NCBI GenBank assembly: GCA_946623775.1
Contig: CAMORJ010000028.1
Span: 1-16,255 of the forward strand
DNA length: 16,255 nucleotides
Source of the DNA: an uncultured Bacillota bacterium
Lineage (GTDB): Bacteria > Bacillota_I > Bacilli_A > RFN20 > CAG-826
Direction: 5' to 3'
Below the pieces are notes generated by a model. It was not told the origin of the DNA and did not search any database. It saw nothing but the letters and a program-made list of their open reading frames with translations. Position numbers and translations under genes: made by a program. Each line of letters opens with the position of its first letter. Positions within the stretch are counted from its first letter, which is position 1. Below are positions 1 through 7,363 of the stretch, piece after piece.

Positions 1-3000
1 GGGCGCGACGAATTGAGACACGGGTTTCTCGTCCGGCGTCTTATTGATGGCCGCGATGATGGATTCGACGGTGGAGGCCGGGAAGCGGAGATAGTCCAAG
101 GTATAGACGTGGATCAATTTCCACTTCAGGGCATTCAGCATGATGTCCGTCACATAGAAACGGTCGCGGACGGAGAGGGATTCCTTGCCTTCCTGACCAT
201 CCAAGATGACGCCAAGGACATATTCGTCTCCATCTTTTTGTTTGATGGCCAAGTCGATTTTAAAACCGCTGGTGCCGACGTTGATGTCCGCAACATAGCC
301 TTTGCGGGCCAGATCGCGCTGGATGAATTGGGCGATGCCGCGGATGTTGGAGCCGGTTTCGGCATGCACGCCAGAGGCTTCTTCGGCAAAACGGAGGAAG
401 TTCTTTAGATAACGCGCTCCAGCATTTTTGGCCTTCTCGGCTTCGATATCGATGGAGTGGATAGTTGAGATAACGACCATCTCCTCCTTTGCGCGGCTTG
501 CGGCGACATTTAAGCGACGCTCGCCTTTATCGAGGATCAAAGGTCCACGAATTTCGGCTTTTCCTCCAGCGGATTTCGAGAAGCCGATGCAAAGGATGAT
601 GATGTCCCTTTCATCGCCTTGGACGTTCTCGAGGTTCTTGATGAACAGCGGATCTTTCACGTCATATGCAAGCGCATATAGGTCCTTATGTTTGTCAAAG
701 AACTTATCGATTTCGTCCTGCAAAGTCTCTTGCTGCTTGAGGTTGAAGACGATGATGCCAATGGATTTGCCTTTGGTGGCAGGGTTCGTGAGCTTTTCTT
801 GGAGGGTTCCCAAGATGGCATCGATTTCTGCTTTGGTGAGTTTGTTGGTCTCTTTGCCGCCTGCATCGACGTATTGGAAGCTGATATGCGATTTCAAAGC
901 GTCGAAGCTTGGGAAGGTGAACAAATCGCCGCGGTAGAAGGACTGGTTCGAGAACTCAATGAGGGATTGATGCTTCGACCTGTAGTGGAAGCAAAGCCTG
1001 ATGCGCGGCATGCCGATGCTGATGCAATCATCAAGCAAGGATTCGCTGTCTTGCAGCTCTTCGTTGAAATTGCCCGATTCCTCGTCGGGATTGAAAGAGG
1101 CGGAGAAGTAGTTGGTCGGTGGCATTTGCTGCGGGTCGCCGGCTACGATGAGGGCGTTGCCTCTTGCGATGGGCCCGACGGCTTCTGAAGTTGGGATCTG
1201 CGACGCTTCATCAAAGATGATGATGTCGAATTTCCTCGAATTCACATCGAGGTATTGAGCAGCGGAAAGCGGCGACATCAGGAATGCTGGGAAGTAGGAA
1301 CGGAAATAGCCCTCGTATTTTTCGAGCGCGTTGCGGATGGTGATGCCCCTTCCTCCCGAGGCGACGAGCTTCTTAAGCGCGCCGATAGGAGTGGAGGATT
1401 TGTAATCGATCTTGGGATTAAGGAATCCGGAAGTGACTTTCGCGGTGACTTCTTCAACGGCCAAGGTGTTGTATTCCTGGATGAGCTTTTGATAGGAGTT
1501 GATCTTCTGCTCATACAGAGAGGACTGGAACTGGTTGAAGTATGGATCGCGGAAGAAGATGCGGATAAAGGCATTATCCAAAGCGTTCTCGTACGTATCT
1601 GGCAACTGCTCCAATTTGATGGCGCCGGAACGCAGCAAATCGCATAGACCTCCAAGGCCTTCTTCGGTCAAAGAGGCGACACGTGCATTGATTTCGGCCA
1701 TCGAAGCGATGGATTTCGCATTCTCTGGGGCAAGGCTTTGGTTCATCAATTCGATGACGCTTGCAAGGTAATCGTCCGCGCCAGAAAGGTCGAACGGAAG
1801 TTCGGCTTGAACCTTCGCTTCTTCGGCAAGATAACCTTCGTATAGAGGTTTCAATCCTTCTACCTGTAGTTTCAAAGACATCATGTCGGTGCGGGCGGAG
1901 ATCAAAGTGATGAAGCGGATGAGGCGACGCTGCATGTCTTCGCCGTTGTCGAAACGCTCCAAGGCATGGAAGAAGCCGGAAGTGGACTTATAAAGTTCGA
2001 TTCGCTTGGCGGTTCCTTCGAAAAGTGGTCCTTTGAGGATGTCCTCGCCGAAGAATTTCTCGAGGTCATGCCTCCTCATCTTGGCATTTTCATAGGCGTC
2101 GGCGAATGCCTTGGCATCTTTAACGATGTCTAGCGTCTCTTCTAACTCTGGGTCATAGCCAGGACGATAGGACGGAGCCACGACTTTGGCGAATATCTTC
2201 TTAATCTTGCCTTTGCGGAATATACCCGTGGCTTCAGAGACCTGTTTATCCAAACTGTCGGCATCGAGATTGGCGAATAGTGCCGGGTCAAGATGCTTTG
2301 CGTACTTGGTCTGGATTTCTTCCATCTTCATTAGATAGGAAAGGGCCTCCAGATTAAGCGCATCGTTGACGAAGACATCGACATCCACAAGGGCGTCCGA
2401 ACGGATTTCCGCATGGACGACCATATCGTAGAATTCAAGCACATCCTTGATCTTTTTCTGCGAAAGGGCAGGGGAGAGTTTGGCGAGGTCCGCGAACGTG
2501 ACAAGCGCGCCACGGAGGGTTTGGGCCTTCTCTAACAAGGCGCCGTAAAGCTCAGGAAGTTTGGTTTGATCAAGATAATCGAACTTCTTGAACGACAAAG
2601 CCTTCAAAGGCGAATTGTCATAACCGGGGATGGAATTGGCCAAACTGATGATGTCGGCGATATAAGAGCGGATGAGGACATCCTTCTTTCCGCCATAACG
2701 CTGGGCGAATTCATCGGGTAACGAGAACTTGCCCGCCATCTCATTGGAGACGAGGCGGTTGCTGATGGCTTCGAATAACGAGTAGAAGAAGCCATGCTTC
2801 TCATGGAGCTTGGCAAGTTCTTTCTTTAGCTCGGATTTCCTAGCGGCAATCTGCTTGCAGCGTTCCTCAAATTCGCCGGTTCCAGTCATCGCGCCAAGTT
2901 CCAACGAACGGCCTAGCTGCTGGAATACCGAAGCCTTATTGGCTTTGGATGAATATAGTTCAAGAGCAAAGCGGCCTAAACCTAATTTCTCAAGCCTGTT

Positions 3001-5166
3001 CCTGACGACTTCAAGAGCCGCCATCTTCTCGGCGATGAACAAAACCGTTTTGCCTTGGTAGAAGGCGTTCACAATCATGTTGACGATGGTTTGGCTCTTA
3101 CCTGTGCCAGGAGGGCCATCCAAAATGAAGGAATTGCCTTTGCCCGCCTCCACGATTGCACGGAGCTGCGTGGAGTCATAGGGGAGCGGGGCGGCGAAGG
3201 AAGACATGTCATCAAGGGCGTCCAAATCGGTGTCGTCGGAGCTGTTGACGTTCTCGATTTTGGATTCGTTCGCAAGCAAAGACGCAACCACGGGGTTCCT
3301 CTTTAGTTCTTCGCGGCGCATATGCATATCGGTCCACATGACGTAATGGGAGAAGGTGAAATTGGCGACGAAGATGGTGTTCCTCTCGATGTCGAATCCG
3401 CCGGATTGCATCTTGAGGATCGTGGAGACGATGTCTTCGAAGTCATAGGAACCATCAATGCCATAGACGGAAGAATAATCGTTCCCGGTCTTTAGTTTGC
3501 AGTATTCGAAGAATGTCTTGTTGAGCATCAAATCGTCGAAATCGAAATCGACGGTGAATTCATCTCCGAGCCTGTCTTTGGCGATGGTGACGGGCAAAAG
3601 CAATAATGGGGCAGAGATTTTTAGGCCATTGTCGGTAATCATGCCGATAGCCAAATATAGAGTGGGGCTACCCGTTTCATCGCGAGCGGTGGCGGAGGCG
3701 CGGATTATCTTCTTCAATACCGTTTCTTTGCCTTGGGCGATGACGACGCTGCTCTTGAGCATATCGACGACGATGCCTTCGTTGAGGGCCGCGATTTCTT
3801 TCGCTCCGCCAGGGGCGAATTTGATTTTGAATTTTCCCTTTTCGGAATCATGGAGGAATGTGAAGAAGTTCTTGCCATTCTGAGCGGGGAAGAGGACGAG
3901 ATTGCCGTTATCTTTGGCGATGCGGAAATTGACGAGCTTATTGGAAGCGGTCAAATCCAAAAGTTTTTTCTCCCAAGTGGAGAAGCGGTTGAGCTCCTCG
4001 CCGGTCTCGATGGGACGGAATTGATAATCACGGATTAAGGCGAGGTCGTCTTCCTGCATGTCCGCCGGGCGGATGCTGACGTCGACTTCTCCGCCTTCCT
4101 CTTTAGGAATGGGGATGGGCTTGATGGCGCAGCGGTGGCAGAAGGAGACATCGTGGGCTTCGAACTTGGGATCGGTGGTCGCGCTTTTCAGGCTCTCGGT
4201 CGCCGAGTTGACCGCTTGCTGGAACGATGCATCGGAATCAAGACGGAACAAAGTGGTTTCAACGGGAACGATTTCCTGTTTCGAGCCGGTGACTTTTCCA
4301 AGGATCTCGGAAGCGTTTTTGCAGGACATGACCAAGCTGGAATCCTCATCCAGGAAGAAGCCTGCGAAAGCATGTCCCGAGATGTGGAAGAGGATGCTGT
4401 TTAGGCCCATTGCCTGCAAGCAAGCGCAGAAGAGGATTGAGCTGTCCAAGCAGGTCGCGAGACGTTCTTTCAGGACTTGCTGCGGAGTGCGGATTCTCCA
4501 GGATGTTCCATCATTATATGGGGGATTTGCATAGGAAATTCCATATTTGTGCAGAGCTTTATAGACACATTCGACTTCATGAAGGATGGCGTCCTTATCC
4601 ACGGATCCGTCGTATTTCTTGTTTTGGTACCCCACGAGTGGCTTGCCCATATTCTCAACGATTGCCATGTGCATTATGGAGGCCATTTCCGGGAAGTCGG
4701 TGATGACGTATTTGACGCACATCAGGCGGAGCAATTCTGCATCGGTGGTGGGGCAGCTGATGGGCAGGATGCTGATGGAGCGGTTCTCGACGCTGATTTC
4801 CTGGTCGGCGGCATCCAAAAGACGAACGGTCAATTGGCAAACGGTCGCTGCGTTGAGTTGATATAGCCCAGATGCATCGACGTTGATGAAGGGCAACTCA
4901 CGCAGCGATAGAGTTTTCCTGCCTTCAATGACGGGGAGAGGCAGGTCTTCGCAGGAGAACAAGGGGCTGGAAAACTCTAGACGGAGCTTGGCGCCGGCGA
5001 TGTCTTCATCGAGGAGATTCTCGATTTCTACCTTCTTCAGAAAGGAATATTCGGTGGTGAATAATTCGGGGTCGGATGCCTTGAGCATCGCGTCGGTATG
5101 GTATTCGAGAAAAGAAAATGTTTTCCCTATTTCCAGGAAAATCTTGGTGTTTGCCGTCTGGTCCAT
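1..5166 (-). CDS. DUF4011-type superfamily 1 helicase with C-terminal nuclease-like domain (partial, C-terminus off the left edge)
   Basis: The frame is open for 1,722 codons from an ATG at 5166 down to base 1, with no stop, so the C-terminus is missing. A GAGG ribosome site lies 8 nt before the ATG. Domains by residue: 1-150 beta-rich; about 170-285 transglutaminase-like (IRTP motif, C239 in TCLDSS, H265 in GHAF); about 395-640 DUF4011 (LLDLT...NKLVNFR at 402-415); Walker A GPPGTGKS 684-691; a long helical insert; Walker B FDEASQ with D1319 and E1320; GDPQQ 1343-1347; NVQGDERD around 1517; NVAASRA with R1558 (motif VI). About 1590-1722 resembles the MTES_1575/Vsr-like restriction-endonuclease fold (FKIDLAI with D1638, LGVILDGQ with D1656). 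Such proteins are expected to be ATP-driven DNA translocases with a nuclease, and relatives occur in defence islands (compare Hhe, from memory). Substrate and phenotype are unknown. Family call is confident; a defence role is inference. Confidence 0.9.
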   Translation of the reverse strand, partial: MDQTANTKIFLEIGKTFSFLEYHTDAMLKASDPELFTTEYSFLKKVEIENLLDEDIAGAKLRLEFSSPLFSCEDLPLPVIEGRKTLSLRELPFINVDASGLYQLNAATVCQLTVRLLDAADQEISVENRSISILPISCPTTDAELLRLMCVKYVITDFPEMASIMHMAIVENMGKPLVGYQNKKYDGSVDKDAILHEVECVYKALHKYGISYANPPYNDGTSWRIRTPQQVLKERLATCLDSSILFCACLQAMGLNSILFHISGHAFAGFFLDEDSSLVMSCKNASEILGKVTGSKQEIVPVETTLFRLDSDASFQQAVNSATESLKSATTDPKFEAHDVSFCHRCAIKPIPIPKEEGGEVDVSIRPADMQEDDLALIRDYQFRPIETGEELNRFSTWEKKLLDLTASNKLVNFRIAKDNGNLVLFPAQNGKNFFTFLHDSEKGKFKIKFAPGGAKEIAALNEGIVVDMLKSSVVIAQGKETVLKKIIRASATARDETGSPTLYLAIGMITDNGLKISAPLLLLPVTIAKDRLGDEFTVDFDFDDLMLNKTFFEYCKLKTGNDYSSVYGIDGSYDFEDIVSTILKMQSGGFDIERNTIFVANFTFSHYVMWTDMHMRREELKRNPVVASLLANESKIENVNSSDDTDLDALDDMSSFAAPLPYDSTQLRAIVEAGKGNSFILDGPPGTGKSQTIVNMIVNAFYQGKTVLFIAEKMAALEVVRNRLEKLGLGRFALELYSSKANKASVFQQLGRSLELGAMTGTGEFEERCKQIAARKSELKKELAKLHEKHGFFYSLFEAISNRLVSNEMAGKFSLPDEFAQRYGGKKDVLIRSYIADIISLANSIPGYDNSPLKALSFKKFDYLDQTKLPELYGALLEKAQTLRGALVTFADLAKLSPALSQKKIKDVLEFYDMVVHAEIRSDALVDVDVFVNDALNLEALSYLMKMEEIQTKYAKHLDPALFANLDADSLDKQVSEATGIFRKGKIKKIFAKVVAPSYRPGYDPELEETLDIVKDAKAFADAYENAKMRRHDLEKFFGEDILKGPLFEGTAKRIELYKSTSGFFHALERFDNGEDMQRRLIRFITLISARTDMMSLKLQVEGLKPLYEGYLAEEAKVQAELPFDLSGADDYLASVIELMNQSLAPENAKSIASMAEINARVASLTEEGLGGLCDLLRSGAIKLEQLPDTYENALDNAFIRIFFRDPYFNQFQSSLYEQKINSYQKLIQEYNTLAVEEVTAKVTSGFLNPKIDYKSSTPIGALKKLVASGGRGITIRNALEKYEGYFRSYFPAFLMSPLSAAQYLDVNSRKFDIIIFDEASQIPTSEAVGPIARGNALIVAGDPQQMPPTNYFSASFNPDEESGNFNEELQDSESLLDDCISIGMPRIRLCFHYRSKHQSLIEFSNQSFYRGDLFTFPSFDALKSHISFQYVDAGGKETNKLTKAEIDAILGTLQEKLTNPATKGKSIGIIVFNLKQQETLQDEIDKFFDKHKDLYALAYDVKDPLFIKNLENVQGDERDIIILCIGFSKSAGGKAEIRGPLILDKGERRLNVAASRAKEEMVVISTIHSIDIEAEKAKNAGARYLKNFLRFAEEASGVHAETGSNIRGIAQFIQRDLARKGYVADINVGTSGFKIDLAIKQKDGDEYVLGVILDGQEGKESLSVRDRFYVTDIMLNALKWKLIHVYTLDYLRFPASTVESIIAAINKTPDEKPVSQFVAP

Positions 5167-5192
5167 AAATGCAGCCTCGCTGTAGTAGGAAA

Positions 5193-5198
5193 ATTATA
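5193..5198 (-). promoter_or_regulatory. candidate -10 box for the leftward helicase gene
   Basis: The minus strand reads a perfect TATAAT here, ending 26 nt before the helicase ATG, which gives a leader of about 20 nt containing the GAGG ribosome site. No good -35 sits at 16-18 nt (the best is TAAACT), so the promoter may be weak or activator-dependent. Confidence 0.45.
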
Positions 5199-5248
5199 AA
5201 CGATGGAGGCCTTCTAGTTTAGGGGTATATAGAACTTTTTAAGGACAA

Positions 5249-5270
5249 ATTATGTTTTCGCGCGCATAAT
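5249..5270. promoter_or_regulatory. operator-like inverted repeat ATTATG-N10-CATAAT
   Basis: Perfect 6-bp inverted arms (5249-5254 and 5265-5270) flank a 10-nt spacer that contains the self-complementary CGCGCG. The 22-bp dyad would sit between the -35 and -10 of the candidate jetA promoter and cover the -10, the usual place for a repressor site. A second, weaker dyad, TTCTA (5212-5216) with TAGAA (5230-5234), lies just upstream. No regulator gene is visible in the window. Confidence 0.35.
5252..5269 (+). other. possible five-codon leader ORF upstream of jetA
   Basis: An ATG at 5252 with a good AAGGA site (5241-5245, 6 nt spacing) opens a frame that reads MFSRA and stops at TAA (5267-5269), followed directly by a second TAA. 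The jetA ATG comes 16 nt later and has no ribosome site of its own. This could be a translated leader that couples initiation at jetA, or chance. It conflicts with the promoter reading of the same bases, because the leader would only be transcribed from a start upstream of 5241. Confidence 0.2.
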
Positions 5271-5285
5271 AAGCGTACAGCGACT

Positions 5286-6713
5286 ATGGCGGGAAAACAA
5301 AGCGAGTTATTCGACATCATCAACAAGAATTTCTTTGGCTTGCTCTCCGGGCAGAACAAAGAAGTCAATTTCCTATTGCTTGCCGAGACCGATAGGGCTT
5401 TTGGCAGCTCTTTGACCATGCTCTCCCGCAAAAAACTGATAGACGTCCTCGCTGAATTCATCCGCGTCTACCATATTGAGCGCGTTGCCGAGATGGGCGA
5501 GAAGCCGGATGAACAGGTTCTCGATAACCCTCGCGCGAAAGCGTCAGCCTATGTTGCGGATTTGGAAAACCGCGGGTGGCTGGAAAGGGAATCCGACATC
5601 AACTTCAATCCGATCGTCGGACGCTCTTCGGCCTTCCTTGCGATCTTCTCCGCTTTGACCGCCTTGCTCCGCGACGAGGATAACCCAAACGAATATGCAG
5701 GCTCTTTGCTTCAGCTTTACCGCAACACGACATCTTTCGATTACGATAACGCGACCGCTTCTTTGCAATTGATCGAATCCGATTCCAAGGAGTTGTCCCG
5801 CACCCTTCTATCCATCAATTCGCGCATCAAGCGCTTCGTCGGAAAGGCGATGGGCGACTCCAGCTTGACCGAGAAGGAGATATTGAGGACGCTTGCCGTC
5901 GACTACCAAAGGCTCAATGCCTTCGTCGCGTTCCATAACCTGCTCACCAAGAACAACCCCAAGAAATACGCTAGACGCATCATCGAAGCGATGGAGGATA
6001 TGCGCTCCGTCGAGAACAAAAACAGAATCATCGATGATTACGTCGCCACCAAGGCGCTTCCCGATGAGCCTTATTCCCGCCATGAAGCGGAAGTCTATAT
6101 CGACTCGGTCATCGAGATGGTCATCGATCAGATGGAGAACATCGACGCCTCCGTTTCGACCATTGCCTCCAGAAATAGGACATACGTCACATCGTCTTCC
6201 GATAGGCTTCGCTTCCGACTCCACAGCGAGCGCGATATCAAAGGCGATATCCAAACCATCCTCCACGCTTTCATCCTGAAGGGGCCCGGCGAGGATTTCG
6301 ATTATGGCGCGAGCTTCCAGCTCCATAAGTTCAATCAGCTCGACCATCGCTCCCCCTATACCGCCCGCTCTTTGGCGAGGATCGCCCCCAAGCAATTGCC
6401 ATTCACGCCGACCATCCGAAGCCAAGAGGCGATCGAGAAGGCCGCCGCGTTATTGAACGGCAACGACGCCTATGCCCCGGCGGCGGTGTTCTCCTATTTG
6501 GACAAGCACATCGGCAAGCGCAGCCAAATGAAGGCCAGCGAGCTCAATATCAGCAGCATCGACGAGCTGATCTTCGCGATGCTCATCCCCTCTTATTGCG
6601 GGTCCGCCGACTCCCATTACCAGATCTCGGCGCCTCTATATGAGAAATTCCATTGCCTCGGTTATGCGATCGAGGATTACCTGATCATCCGAAAGAAGGA
6701 GAAAGCGTTATGA
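5286..6713 (+). CDS. jetA: Wadjet subunit JetA (DUF5716-type, kleisin-like)
   Basis: A 475-residue soluble protein. JetA is the kleisin-like subunit of Wadjet, bridging the JetC ATPase heads together with JetB in a MukBEF-like loop-extruding complex. The N-terminus (LFDIINKNFFGLLSGQNKEV, then a LENRGWLERE stretch near residue 100) resembles my memory of the DUF5716 JetA family, with winged-helix-like segments; the middle (about 140-270) is mostly helical. This is not the DUF3375 type of Wadjet type I. The ATG at 5286 is chosen because the family-like motif begins only a few residues later, though no ribosome site is visible. Its stop overlaps the jetB start (ATGA), which fits a single mRNA. 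The assignment rests on similarity plus the very strong gene order; the Wadjet type is less certain. Confidence 0.85.
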   Translation: MAGKQSELFDIINKNFFGLLSGQNKEVNFLLLAETDRAFGSSLTMLSRKKLIDVLAEFIRVYHIERVAEMGEKPDEQVLDNPRAKASAYVADLENRGWLERESDINFNPIVGRSSAFLAIFSALTALLRDEDNPNEYAGSLLQLYRNTTSFDYDNATASLQLIESDSKELSRTLLSINSRIKRFVGKAMGDSSLTEKEILRTLAVDYQRLNAFVAFHNLLTKNNPKKYARRIIEAMEDMRSVENKNRIIDDYVATKALPDEPYSRHEAEVYIDSVIEMVIDQMENIDASVSTIASRNRTYVTSSSDRLRFRLHSERDIKGDIQTILHAFILKGPGEDFDYGASFQLHKFNQLDHRSPYTARSLARIAPKQLPFTPTIRSQEAIEKAAALLNGNDAYAPAAVFSYLDKHIGKRSQMKASELNISSIDELIFAMLIPSYCGSADSHYQISAPLYEKFHCLGYAIEDYLIIRKKEKAL

Positions 6714-7363
6714 CCAAAAGCGAAGCATTCAAACGGTTCAACGAATTCTATGCCAAACTGAGCGATTCCGATCGCGAGGCTTTTTCCCGCATCTGCCTGA
6801 AATTGCTCGATGAGACGTTCCTGGTCAAAGACCGCGAGGAAGACCGCAAGGACTTCCTGAAAGGCGTCGACATCATCAATGGCCTACGCGCTTATTTCGC
6901 CTTCATCGATTACGATTTGGTCCACGATGCCGAGAAGGGCGTCATCTACATCCGCACCGAATTGGATTCCAACCGCGTGCACATGAGAAAACTTGAGACC
7001 ATCGTCCTTTTGATTCTCCGCGGCATCTTCTACGACGAGTCCACGAAGGCATCCTTGAATGCCAAAATATCGACCACGGTAGCGGAAATCGCACGTCAGG
7101 TGGACCGCACTGAAATCTATTCCGGCACCTTGAAAGAGAACGTTGGGCGCTCGGCGGAATTCCGCGAAGCGCTGCGCTCTCTAAGACGCCATAAGATCAT
7201 CGATTTCGATGAGAATATCGCCCTGGGCGAGACCCCGATCGTCATCTACCGCAGCATCCTGCTTGTGGTGGATGCCAACAGTTTGGATGACCTCGCCAGG
7301 AGATTAGACGATTACAAAGGAGGCGCTGACGATGAAGCGGATAACGAAGTTACGGCTGATTAA
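6710..7363 (+). CDS. jetB: Wadjet subunit JetB (MukE-like, DUF4194/DUF6063-type)
   Basis: A 217-residue protein, the MukE-like partner expected to bind the JetA kleisin and regulate the JetC motor. The start is the ATG at 6710, not an upstream in-frame ATG at 6653: AAGGAG (6696-6701) lies 8 nt before it, and it overlaps the jetA stop by 4 nt. Visible features are a helical N-terminus, the segment MRKLETIVLLILRGIFYDE (about 93-111) that resembles the paired-helix core of this family, and FREALRSLRRHKII (about 153-166), which looks like the recognition part of a winged helix. The acidic tail is encoded across the 32-nt overlap with jetC, where the jetC ribosome site also lies, so its sequence may be constrained by that overlap. 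The family is weakly conserved, so context carries much of the call. Confidence 0.82.
   Translation: MTKSEAFKRFNEFYAKLSDSDREAFSRICLKLLDETFLVKDREEDRKDFLKGVDIINGLRAYFAFIDYDLVHDAEKGVIYIRTELDSNRVHMRKLETIVLLILRGIFYDESTKASLNAKISTTVAEIARQVDRTEIYSGTLKENVGRSAEFREALRSLRRHKIIDFDENIALGETPIVIYRSILLVVDANSLDDLARRLDDYKGGADDEADNEVTAD

Larger units (their letters stand above)
5242..5270 (+). promoter_or_regulatory. candidate promoter for the jetABCD operon
   Basis: An AGGACA element (5242-5247, 4 of 6 to consensus) and a CATAAT element (5265-5270, 5 of 6) are separated by exactly 17 nt. Initiation would fall near 5277, leaving a leader of about 9 nt before the jetA ATG and no room for a normal ribosome site. 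A start further upstream, for example from the TATATA at 5226, is an alternative. Inference from pattern only. Confidence 0.4.

Noticed and set aside
13..4866. Many plus-strand open frames (for example 13-408, 428-937, 688-1188, 1255-1647, 4058-4534) over the left third
   Set aside because: They lie antisense to the continuous 1,722-codon helicase frame, which carries ordered helicase motifs. Their peptides show no domain, and ribosome sites are lacking. They are shadows caused by strong codon bias.
6653..6709. Longer start for jetB at 6653
   Set aside because: It would overlap jetA by about 60 nt and lacks a ribosome site, while ATG 6710 has AAGGAG at good spacing and the typical ATGA overlap.
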